From positions 496,001 to 560,000 of the forward strand of contig JAJNNY010000013.1 in assembly GCA_022453515.1 (NCBI GenBank): a DNA stretch of 64,000 nucleotides. Reading direction: 5' to 3'. This document shows positions 33,759-43,324 of the stretch, one piece after another (the stretch's first letter is position 1; each line of letters starts with the position of its first letter). This DNA comes from Astrocystis sublimbata (lineage: Eukaryota > Ascomycota > Sordariomycetes > Xylariales > Xylariaceae). The notes below the pieces were generated by a model. The model saw nothing but the letters and a program-made list of their open reading frames with translations, was not told the DNA's origin and made no database searches. The position numbers and the translations under genes are program-made.

Positions 33759-36700
33759 ATGGAGACACGCCATGAAGGACGGGCTGCTGCCGCTCACCAC
33801 TCTAGTGCGGGCCATGGGAGAGAATCGACAGAGTCAGAGACCAAAAACCCCCTTGACCTAAACCCCGCTGCGAGAACTTGCAGTGCTAACTTAACACATA
33901 GAGTACACCACTTAGATAGGATCGACGAGGCCGACGATTCGCCTCCAGAAAGTTCAGAGAGTCGGCCTCGCAACAGTGGCAACGAGCAAGGAGATAACAT
34001 CGACCCCGTCTCCAGCAAAGCCACGACCCTCAACAACAGCCCTGCCGAGGGAGGAACTGAGACAAACGAGGCCGCCGATGATGACGGCAATGACATTTCC
34101 GCATCCGAAGATACCGTTGTTAACCCCACTGACGGCGCTGCTAATGTTGCTTCCCACGGCGAAGCCAAAGCGCCGACAGCCAAGAATACGGCACCTGCCG
34201 CTGCCGCCGCGGTGCCCGCTAACAACCAAACAGCGCCCGCCGCAGCCCCGGTGATACCGGAGATCCAACTGGACGGACTGCCTCTAGAAAAACGCGAGCT
34301 GACCGAAGACGACTGCGCGGACGAGCTAGGCTACGCCTTTCCGAAGTGGAAGAAGTGGCTGATTCTCTGCGTTATCTTCCTCGTGCAGACGTCGATGAAC
34401 TTCAACACGTCGCTGTACTCCAATGGCATCAAGGGCATCGCGCAGGATTTCAACGTCTCGGAACAGGTCTCTCGTGCCGGCGCCGCCATATTCCTCATCA
34501 CCTATGCCTTCGGTTGCGAGCTGTGGGCCCCATGGTCCGAGGAATTCGGCCGGAAAGGCGTCTTGCAGCTCTCGCTGTCGCTGACCAATATCTGGGCTTT
34601 GCCTGTCATCTTCGCCCCGAACATGGCTACAATTATGGTGGGCCGTGCTCTGGGAGGTCTTTCCACTGCGGGCGGCAGTGTCACGCTTGGTATGGTGGCC
34701 GACATGTATGACAGTGACAGCCAGCAATATGCCGTGGCGTTTGTGTAAGCTTTGACCGCACCCCTCAATCTCCAGCAGATCTTGGAAATATCGACACTAA
34801 CCTCTTTCTCTTTCGAAGCGTCTTCTCGTCCGTATTCGGTTCCATCCTTGGTCCGATCGTGGGAGGTTTCGTCGAGCTACTGCCTCCGTCCCGGGCCTGG
34901 CGATGGTGTACCTGGATCCAGCTCCTATTCGGCCTCTTCGTGCAACTCCTACACGCGATGACCGTCCCAGAAACGAGGACAACTATCATGATGGACAAAA
35001 TCGCCAGGCAACGTAGAGAATCATATGAGGACATATATGTGTTCGGACCCAACGAGTTGCACCCATTCACAAAACGGTTCACCTTCGCTGAGCTCTGGGA
35101 AACGTGGATGCGGGCGTTCAAGATGCTGTTCACGGAGCCTATTGTGCGGTATTTATCCGCACTCTCCGGAGTCTCTGACGCCATTGTCTTCATGCAGATT
35201 CAGTCGATGGGGCTCGTGTACGACCAATATGGCTACAACTCGTGGCAGAAAGGGCTCGCCTTCGTCCCCATCGCCATTGGCTATCTGATAGCATGGCTGG
35301 CATTCATCCCGTTCATTCAGCGTGGCCGGCGCCACCGAGAAAGAAGGCCCAATAACGAGCGCGCCCAGTTCGAGTCGAGATTGACCCCAATGCTAGGGCT
35401 TGCAGTGTGCTTGCCGATCGGTCTTATCATCTTCGGCGTCGGGAGCCTGGGTCCTCCGACCTCCGTGGTCGTAAGCATGGTCGGGACGCTGTTGATAGGC
35501 ATTGCGAACTACGCCATCTACATGGCCACCATTGACTATATGGTTTGTGCATACGGCCCATTCTCGGCCTCAGCGACCGGAGGAAACGGAATGGCTCGGG
35601 ATCTGCTAGCCGGCATCCTCACCCCGGCCGCCGTGCCCTACTACACGCAAATGATCCCCAACGATAGATCCAAGAACCTGGTGGCGGGTTCATGCATCCT
35701 TGGTGCCTTCGCGTTGATCTTGTGGGGGCTATCCATTCACGTCTACACGAGCGGTCCGAAGTACCGTCGCAAGTCGCCGTTCGCGCAGCAGCTCAACCAC
35801 GGGAACGAAGGCACCCCAGGGACTCCGGCTATTGCGTTAGACGACGTGCCTCAAGCCGCTGCCGGTGTTCCTCCAGACGCTCCTGCAGTCACTCAAGGCG
35901 GTAACCCTGCGGATCTGCATCCTCCAACTCTCAACGTCCCCAATCCCGCACCTGCACATGCTCTCGACCCGTCCAAGGATAGAACCGACCACAACGCCGT
36001 TGACCCGTCCAGCCATCATCACAGCCAGCCGCATACATCGCGGATGCCCCCTCGGCAGGCCAGCTTCGACGCCACGGGGCCTCTGAGCACCTACAACACA
36101 AGCATGCACGCGGCGTCGCGGCGGCAAAGCCGACAAAACAGTCAGCAGAACAGCGCGAACGCAAGTCGCAGAACCAGTCTCGAGCGCAAAGAAGCCGCGG
36201 ACGCACATCCACCCGGGCTGCAAGGCCTTGACTCGCTCAGCCCAGAACACTTCCTGACGCGGCCACGGTCGATGTCGGCGCACCAGCACCAACACTCTGA
36301 CGGCGAAGACGAAGAGCCGCTGGAAGTCAAAGCGCGGATGCCCCCTCTGCCTCGACAGGCCAGCTTCGGCCCCACGGCGCCTCTCAGTGCATACAACATG
36401 AGTTTGCGTGCCGCGGAGCGGAGGAACAGCCGGCAGAACAGCCAACAGAACAGCGTGAATGCAAGCCGCCGAAACAGCGGCGAGCGTCAAGAAGCCGCGG
36501 CCGCACATCCACCCGGGCTGCAGGGTCTGGCAAATCTAGGCCCGGAGCACTTCCTGACGCGGCCGCGGTCGATGTCGGCGCCGCACCACGGGTACCGACA
36601 ACCGCATGTCGAAGATGGAGGCGAAAGCGAAGTTGAAGAAGAGAAACGGGAGGTCGAGGGAAAGACGAGGCCAGAAGAAGACCAGCAAAAAGCGGCAGCG

Positions 36701-37318
36701 GAAGACAGAGAAAGCCAACTAGACGAAGCACAGAATTCTCCAGTTGGACCGCCTCAACAAGAGCAAGAACAACAACCAGTAAGCTTTTTCGACGATAGTT
36801 CATCCTCCTCCGCCTCTTCCTCATCCTCATCCTCAAGTAGCAACGATAGCGTCGTCGAATCCCTCTCCCATCCCCCACGCCCCTCCCCCCGCCGACGGCG
36901 CGAGCTAGAGGCGGTGCCAAGCGTTCCGAGTGGGACGTCGGTGCGCGACTGGGCGGTGCCCGAGGGCCCGCTGACGTTCGACGCCTACCAGATGCGGCGG
37001 TACGTGGCCCAGTGGCGGCTGTATTACATGCGTCAGGACAACATGCTCGAGACCCAGAGGTGGGTGCGGCGCGAGCGGTGGCGGCTCCAGCGGTGGCGGG
37101 CGCGCCGGCAGCGGCGCCTTCATCATCCTCAGCTCGCTAACGATGTGGACGTGCAGGTTCCCGACGCCGCCGACACACACCCAGCCCTTGCTTCATGTGC
37201 ACCCTCACCGTCAACATCGCCATCATCAACATCATCATCATCATCCCATCATGACCACCAGGACGACGAGGAGCACAAGCAGGAGCAGAGCGAGTTCTCC
37301 GAACCCGACATCGACTAG
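33759..37318 (+). CDS. MFS transporter (DHA1 drug:H+ antiporter type) with long cytoplasmic tail
   Basis: A polytopic transporter probably exporting drugs or small metabolites. Exons 33759-34744 and 34819-37318 total 3,486 nt (1,161 residues) with one 74-nt intron (branch CACTAAC). Residues 1-~180 are disordered, Ala/Glu/Asp-rich. The pore region then starts with the family signature WKKWLILCVIFLVQTSMNFN and carries SEEFGRKGVLQLSL (motif A) and GPIVGGFVE (motif C-like). The tail of ~520 residues contains two ~80-residue copies of a basic Ser/Gln/Asn-rich unit (DNA 36041-36280 and 36335-36580). A poly-Ser/Asp tract (near 36800) and an Arg/Trp-rich C-terminal helix follow. Ordinary DHA1 proteins are 500-650 residues, so both extensions are unusual. 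The region also has long antisense open frames caused by its high GC content; I do not call them. Confidence 0.88.
36041..36580 (+). repeat. Tandem in-frame duplication in MFS tail (two copies)
   Basis: Copy 1 is 36041-36280 and copy 2 is 36335-36580, separated by a short His/Glu-rich spacer. Both start at a Met-Pro-Pro...Arg-Gln-Ala-Ser-Phe motif, pass through SRQNSQQNS and end HFLTRPRSMSA. Copy 2 has two extra codons. Both copies stay in frame, so this is a protein-level repeat. Confidence 0.9.
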
Positions 37319-37927
37319 CGATTGGTGCAGCCCGGACAGATGAGCTTCCACCTGCCTCCCATCAAGACTTAAAATTCTAGTCGTCTATGATGATGCCGCT
37401 TATCACACCGATCGCGGCGATGCCTTGCGCTTTCTGCCTAATTTAGAATAATAAAAGAAAATGATTTGCTGATCGGCATGGGAAACGCTGATGTCGACTT
37501 GGTCGTGGTTTGTTTCCAAGCAATGACAACGCGCGGGCGAGGTTTTTTTGTCTTTGAATCCTCTGGTTTGTTTATTCACGGGGAGGAAGCTATCAGTAAT
37601 AGGCCGGCCAGACAGCCAGCACATGCGTTCTATGCAGTGCAATCAGCCCATGAACTCGAGAGTCAGCAGGGGAAAAAGCTGTTTGGAGTCAGGAGTCAAG
37701 GTATACAGAAACTCTGTTCTGATTATCCACCATCAGTTTTGGACAGGCGAGCAGCCCCTTGGTTTCAATCCTGGCGTACTTGTATCATTCAAATAGTAGT
37801 ACCTAGCAATCTATCATTTCCTCATGAAAAGGCAAAGCTAAATATATGCACGCCGTAACTGCACTGTGCCGATCATTATAAATACATTAATCTGCGCACA
37901 TCTGCACGCCACGCTCCATCCTCATGC
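37319..37927. other. Convergent intergenic region
   Basis: The 3' flanks of the MFS gene (plus) and the Doa10 gene (minus) meet here. No coding feature is supported, and the open frames around 37466-37858 on the plus strand have no family signature. Confidence 0.5.
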
Positions 37928-40900
37928 CTATATCCTCGTCCCTCCCCTCCAGCTTGACGACTTGGCAGCTGCGCCCGAGAAGTTATGTAGACGCTCGCCC
38001 ATAAGGTAGGCCTCGTCTCTGATTCGGACCTGCCAGCCCTGGAACACACGTAGGAGTCTGCGCAGGCCGAGCAGTGCGGCCCAGAACAGAGCTGTAAGTG
38101 GGTAGGCAAGTCTATAGGCGGAGACTTGCACTTCGTACGAGACCTTGGCGGTGCTTTCGAGGGCCCAGTTGAGCGTGGCCCATGCAAATACAGGCGGCAA
38201 CAGTAGCATGCCAGCGGAGGCGATGAGGCCGGGGATGACAAAGGCGCGGGTAAGCACGCCTATGTCGGGCTGGAGCCATCCATGGCGGAGGACGGCGCGG
38301 ACCGCTTGGGCAGGGCGTCCGCCGTAAAGGGTCAAAGCCCGTGATCCGAGTTTGAGGTAGAGAATACCCAGAGTCCAAGCCTGTATGATCCGAACTGTGT
38401 GTCCGTCTTGGCCACTTTCGAGACGGATTGCAACCCCTGTCCCCTTGCCCATGTAGGTGTGCAGGGGGATTAGGACGTACATCTCCACTAAAGCCGTGAT
38501 CAAGATGGGGAAAACGACGAGAAGAATGCTGTAAGCATATGTCAATCTCACGGTGCGGCCAGCCAGGTGCGCGACCTTGTACACTGCGTTTCGGCCAAGC
38601 AGCGTGTTCGCAGTAGATGCTGTCCATTCTCGAACTGTGTCATACGCAGCTTGCAGATGAAACACGAGATAGCTGGCGGAACTGAGCACGTAAACCCCTA
38701 TGCTGAAAGCGTAAATGTCATTTGTGCGGATGTGTGCAGGCACAAGCGCCTGGAATATGTGTCGTCCTAAGACCAGCGGTAGAATAGTAGACCCTACACC
38801 GGTCACGGCAGCGAAAAACCAAATGGACATGATGAAGATCGATATGCGGGTTCTGAACCATGGAGGGATATAAACCGTCTGGTATGGATTTTCCGACTGG
38901 CTGTCGGTGGTTGGCCACTCATTCTCGTGCATATCTGCCATGGCTTGTTCCGAAATGGTCATAAACACCGATTTGCCTTTACTGATTTTGGCTTGATCGG
39001 ATGCGGGGGAGAGAACAAACCGACCATCAGGAATCAGCTTTCCTGATTCAACAAGCATGCTTTTTTGGCCGTTCATGAACCGCATATCAATACTCGATAT
39101 CTTTGGCGTCGGCTTCAAATCACCATCGCTGAAGAAATCCTTCCAACTCTTGAGGGCTACTTGATCGTCCTCGTTAACCCCGAGGAACATGTTTCGCCAT
39201 GCTAGTAATTTCGACTGGTTGGGGGTATCTGAGGGCACGAGTTTACCCTCCTCATCAACGCGTCGTTCCCCAAAGAGGAACCAGGTCAGCCGCAACGCAC
39301 GGGCACATTGGCGGAACCACCAGGTATACATGGTGTGCAATCCGTCGCTGGGTTTGAAGAACTTGACCGCTAAGGGCATGAGGAAATTGCAGAAGAGCAG
39401 GTCGACGGGAAATTCAAGCACTGGTTCGTTATACGTGTAGTGAATTGGCAGCACATGCGGCAGGGTGATAGACAGACCCCATACCACGCCCCCTAGGCAG
39501 ATCACGACGAGTGCCCCGTAAACAAATGCCGAGAAGAGAATCTTGCGAAGTTGAGTGGATACGTTGCGCTCGAGGACATCTCGTACTGGGTGGAACTCTG
39601 GATCGTCAGGGTCGCGAATGAAATCTATTGAAAGGTTAGTGTCATCATGAAAAGGATATTGAGGATTGCACGCACATAGAACTCCCTTGCGCATGATCTT
39701 CCGGCACATGGAGACAAACAGAGCAAAATGAAACATATAACCGGTGCCGATGAACCAATGCACGAAAATGGACGTCAAAGGATAGTTGTAGGCGAACAAG
39801 AAACGTGATTTCAGCGTCGTCTGCTCGAAGAGGGGGAGAAGAGCAACATCCAACAGAAGGCCACAGTATAAGGGGAATACTAGCATCTCAATACTAATAA
39901 TAAGGATGACTTTCATGACTCCGCTCGCCTGGTTAAGAGCGTCTATAATCGAGGCTTCCCACTCCTGAGCTGCCTGGTTGGTCGAGAACATGGTCCCCCT
40001 CCCGAGGTATAAGGCAGCTATCAGAGTAAGGGAAGAGTAGCCGAGTAGAATCGCCCAACTCCTATCCGAAGCACCCCAGTATGCGAGAGCAAGATTAAGT
40101 GGAGGTGATACGTCGGGAGATTTGAGGTCGAAAAACCATGAGCTGCTAGGACGTAGGTCGATGTTGGGAAAATCAGCTAGGATGGCGATCATAGCTGAGC
40201 TAACTGTTGCCCAGAGTCCCTGGAAATCCGACCATTTACTCAGGTAATCCCCGCCAAAGATGTAGAGAAGAACTTGCGCGGTGGCTTCCATACCAAAACG
40301 GATGCTGCCCTTCAGCTCTAGAAGCGCTTGGTGACTGATGGCGGAGAAGTTGAGAATTTCTTCATTGGCAGGAATGGGCTTATCCAGGTCATATAGAAAA
40401 CTGCTGGCGACCCCTTCCGTCGCACTGGTAGTGATCTGTCGCGCATTCAGCCTTAGAGATCGCAAGATCTGTTTACCGTGCTCTGAACCTATGAGCAATC
40501 TCACGGCTTCGACGATGTTGAAGATGAAGGTAGACGTGTAGCCAACAGCTAGAAGGGCGATGTCTTGGACCAATTTCGACAAGGTAAAAAGGACCCTGAA
40601 AACACGGGTAGGGCTAGCCAGGAACCAGGCAGCCACCCGGCCAATGTTGTAAGGGACGAATACACCGAGGAAGATGGATATCGACACGAGAAATGCGCAA
40701 AAGACGGCGTTTTGAAAGAGACCCACGATTGGGCCACGCATGCCAATCAACTCCATAATGCCATCGAAGTCTTCAGCTTCCTCGACCGCTTCAGGATCTA
40801 ACCCGGCAGCAACGGCTGCCTCTACGACATCTGGTGCCATCTGATCTTCTTCCGGTTCATCATCCTCCTCGTCCTCTCCATCGTGGCCACCGTGCATAAA

Positions 40901-43324
40901 CGGAGGGTTTTGGTTATCTCCAAAGATGTCTACTGGTTCCTGGTGTACGGCATCGGCATCGGCAGGCGGTACGTCACCCCACATAAAATCGGCAACGCGG
41001 TTAGCAATTGTGTTTGGTTGCTCTGGTTGTGGGGGCGGTACAACGCGTCGAGCCTCGGCGTTGGGAAAAGGTGCGATTGGTTCTGCTCCCGCAGCATCGG
41101 CTAGGTGATCGATAGGACCTGCAGAGGCTTCTTGTACATCTTGTCCAACCGTTAACTCTGGCAAAACTGTTGAATGTTGCCGAGATTGGTTGTCTGAGGG
41201 GATGGCCTCAGAAACGCTAGTTGGTGCCTGCACTTCTGCTGACGTGTCGGCTGAGTTGGGGATGGGATCTATCCCTAAGTGTGCTTCTATAGGTTGATCC
41301 GCCGGCCCACCAGCTTCGGGGATTGAAGCCTGCTCAGGATTATCAGATGGGAGGTTAGAAAAGGACCAGCTGTTATTTGCGAAGGGGTTGATTGTTTCGC
41401 CTATCTTCGGCCCGTCGGAAGTAGCCCGAGACCTGGAAGTTGAAGGATGGGAGGGCCCGTCAGAAGTAGATGACTCTTCTCGTTCTTGCTCGTTCTTGCC
41501 ATCGTCTGCTCTCCCTTTGCCTTTGTCGGGAGAGGCCGTGGCGTTAGTCACGTCATTTTCATCATCGGAACCAGCCCACGTCCAACTGGAACTATCGCTG
41601 CATGCCTTTTCGGCAACCATGGACGACGGCGACGGCGATGAAGAGCGATTGTGTATGAAGCGACCAAACCGAGCTTCATCAAGGCCTTCCTGCCGTATAA
41701 TTTCGCGAATCCTGTCGTTATCTCCGTCGGCAGCTCGGTATATACGTACGAATTCACCTATCGTGGTCCGTCCAGAGGAGCTGTCTCTCTCCACCCCGAG
41801 CGGACTTGGCTCGCGCAGGAAGCCCGGTTGCCCCTCGTCAAGAAAGCTCCTAGGGCTCCTGGGCGACACTGGTGAGGATCCACGACTTGTTTGAACTTGA
41901 TCCGGTATGTTCAGAATCGGCCGCCTTCCCATTCCCACCATTGGTCGCTGAGGGAAATTGGGTCGATATATCTCAGGTAAGGGATCAGTTGGTCGTAAGT
42001 TCCGGCTTTCGTCATTATCGGTAGTTACATGATCATTGTCGACATCTTCCTCGATGCCAGCTACGTCTACCTCCCCATCATCACCCTCGGAGTCTGAGGT
42101 CTGCGTTGGGATATCGATGTGCGGAATAGGCGGTGCGAGTGGTGCAGGCTCTGCGGGCTCTGCAGGTTCCTCGGGTTCCTCAGGTTGTGCAGGTTGCGCA
42201 GCCGGTACGGGTGGCGCTGCCTCGTTTTCGACATCATCAACCGCCGCAAAGGCAGCGCGCATATTGATCTCGGGCTGTTGCTGCACTACGTAGTCACGGA
42301 CCAGGATAATCAAGATAAAGCAGACAATGGCAAGGAGTGTGATGATTTGTCCTTCCAGCACGTTTATGATGATTCGGTTGAGCCCGGGGTTTTTGGTGAT
42401 ACGGTTCAAGAATCCAACGTCGGTGAGGAGGGAACGATGCGTATGAGACGCCTTCTTGGCCAATCTCTGAAGCAAAGCAGCACTAGCGTCGTCGAGGACT
42501 TCCTGGGTTAAGATCTGGGGCTGTGCCGATAGGCCAAAGAATATGCGCATCCACGAATTAACGCTCACATTGAGCGACCTGGCGACGGCCCTCGTGATAT
42601 CAGCGGGGAACTGGTATATGTCGCCTGCTTCTATGGCAAGTGCAAGGGAAGCGGGTGTCGTAGTCGCAGCCAAAAGCGGTGACGCAGCACATGTGTTTGA
42701 TGCCAAGGGGTAAGGGTCCATGCCAGGTCCGGGGCTCGGAGGGAGGTTTCGCGGGTCCATGAGCACCATGGTGCCACCGAAGCCCTCGTCGCTCAGCCAG
42801 AACAAGAAGGACCAGATGGAGCGCATGAGATAAGGCAGCCAGCCGAGCCAGACGGTGGTCACCAGAGCGGCCCTGAGCCATACCAAGACGTTCCGGAGCA
42901 GGTAGCGCGTCATGTGGTGGACAAAGACGTGGAAAGGCAGATGCTTGGGCATGTCGGGGGAGTAGAGCTTCGTGAAGCGGAAGGGCGTCTTGCACAGCTC
43001 GCAGTGCTTCTTCTGCGAATGCGACAGCCACTCCATCAGACAGTCCTGGTGGACGTACTTGATGCTGCCGCTGCACTTGCATGGGAAGAAGAGTGGCTCG
43101 CCGTCGGTGGCCTCGCCCCTGCAGATGCGGCAGGTGTCGAGATCGAGCGGGGCATCGTCGGTCCAAGGGTCGCCACCGGAGGCTATGGTGTCATTCCTGA
43201 CCTCTGCTCGCGTGGAGGGCTGGCGTCGGGGGTTCGCGGCGTCGGCGGCCGCGGTGGCGTCCGCATGGCCGTGGAGATGGCCATCCATCGTCGACGTCGT
43301 CGTGAGCGAGCGGCTGCCCCTCAA
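37928..43324 (-). CDS. SSM4: ERAD E3 ubiquitin ligase Doa10/Ssm4 (RING-CH, multi-membrane)
   Basis: A polytopic E3 ligase of the ER and inner nuclear membrane that ubiquitinates misfolded membrane and soluble proteins (MARCH6 in animals). The N-terminal RING-CH is complete in C4HC3 order: C65, C68, C82, C84, H92, C95, C108, C111. About 14 hydrophobic segments follow, interrupted by a long acidic, Ser/Pro-rich loop (DNA ~42250-41100). The family-typical FIRDPDDPEFHPVRDVLERN lies after mid-protein. The reading frame is open for 1,798 codons. A 51-nt intron at 39625-39675 (donor GTGCGT, branch CACTAAC, acceptor ATAG) is very likely removed, giving GVLYFIRDPDDP and a 1,781-residue protein. A second Met 12 codons downstream is an alternative start. 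The length is longer than yeast Doa10 (~1,320) and usual for filamentous fungi. Confidence 0.95.
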   Translation of the reverse strand: MRGSRSLTTTSTMDGHLHGHADATAAADAANPRRQPSTRAEVRNDTIASGGDPWTDDAPLDLDTCRICRGEATDGEPLFFPCKCSGSIKYVHQDCLMEWLSHSQKKHCELCKTPFRFTKLYSPDMPKHLPFHVFVHHMTRYLLRNVLVWLRAALVTTVWLGWLPYLMRSIWSFLFWLSDEGFGGTMVLMDPRNLPPSPGPGMDPYPLASNTCAASPLLAATTTPASLALAIEAGDIYQFPADITRAVARSLNVSVNSWMRIFFGLSAQPQILTQEVLDDASAALLQRLAKKASHTHRSLLTDVGFLNRITKNPGLNRIIINVLEGQIITLLAIVCFILIILVRDYVVQQQPEINMRAAFAAVDDVENEAAPPVPAAQPAQPEEPEEPAEPAEPAPLAPPIPHIDIPTQTSDSEGDDGEVDVAGIEEDVDNDHVTTDNDESRNLRPTDPLPEIYRPNFPQRPMVGMGRRPILNIPDQVQTSRGSSPVSPRSPRSFLDEGQPGFLREPSPLGVERDSSSGRTTIGEFVRIYRAADGDNDRIREIIRQEGLDEARFGRFIHNRSSSPSPSSMVAEKACSDSSSWTWAGSDDENDVTNATASPDKGKGRADDGKNEQEREESSTSDGPSHPSTSRSRATSDGPKIGETINPFANNSWSFSNLPSDNPEQASIPEAGGPADQPIEAHLGIDPIPNSADTSAEVQAPTSVSEAIPSDNQSRQHSTVLPELTVGQDVQEASAGPIDHLADAAGAEPIAPFPNAEARRVVPPPQPEQPNTIANRVADFMWGDVPPADADAVHQEPVDIFGDNQNPPFMHGGHDGEDEEDDEPEEDQMAPDVVEAAVAAGLDPEAVEEAEDFDGIMELIGMRGPIVGLFQNAVFCAFLVSISIFLGVFVPYNIGRVAAWFLASPTRVFRVLFTLSKLVQDIALLAVGYTSTFIFNIVEAVRLLIGSEHGKQILRSLRLNARQITTSATEGVASSFLYDLDKPIPANEEILNFSAISHQALLELKGSIRFGMEATAQVLLYIFGGDYLSKWSDFQGLWATVSSAMIAILADFPNIDLRPSSSWFFDLKSPDVSPPLNLALAYWGASDRSWAILLGYSSLTLIAALYLGRGTMFSTNQAAQEWEASIIDALNQASGVMKVILIISIEMLVFPLYCGLLLDVALLPLFEQTTLKSRFLFAYNYPLTSIFVHWFIGTGYMFHFALFVSMCRKIMRKGVLCACNPQYPFHDDTNLSIDFIRDPDDPEFHPVRDVLERNVSTQLRKILFSAFVYGALVVICLGGVVWGLSITLPHVLPIHYTYNEPVLEFPVDLLFCNFLMPLAVKFFKPSDGLHTMYTWWFRQCARALRLTWFLFGERRVDEEGKLVPSDTPNQSKLLAWRNMFLGVNEDDQVALKSWKDFFSDGDLKPTPKISSIDMRFMNGQKSMLVESGKLIPDGRFVLSPASDQAKISKGKSVFMTISEQAMADMHENEWPTTDSQSENPYQTVYIPPWFRTRISIFIMSIWFFAAVTGVGSTILPLVLGRHIFQALVPAHIRTNDIYAFSIGVYVLSSASYLVFHLQAAYDTVREWTASTANTLLGRNAVYKVAHLAGRTVRLTYAYSILLVVFPILITALVEMYVLIPLHTYMGKGTGVAIRLESGQDGHTVRIIQAWTLGILYLKLGSRALTLYGGRPAQAVRAVLRHGWLQPDIGVLTRAFVIPGLIASAGMLLLPPVFAWATLNWALESTAKVSYEVQVSAYRLAYPLTALFWAALLGLRRLLRVFQGWQVRIRDEAYLMGERLHNFSGAAAKSSSWRGGTRI
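39625..39675 (-). other. In-frame 51-nt intron inside the Doa10 gene
   Basis: On the minus strand the segment begins GTGCGT, contains CACTAAC 10 nt before the end and finishes CAATAG. Its removal joins KGVLY to FIRDPDDP, the uninterrupted form expected for the family. Because it is a multiple of three without stops, a simple ORF call keeps it. Confidence 0.8.

Noticed and set aside
35837..36508. 223-codon and nearby minus-strand frames inside the MFS tail
   Set aside because: They are antisense to the repeated tail, are Cys/Arg-rich without motif, and mirror the duplication of the sense strand.
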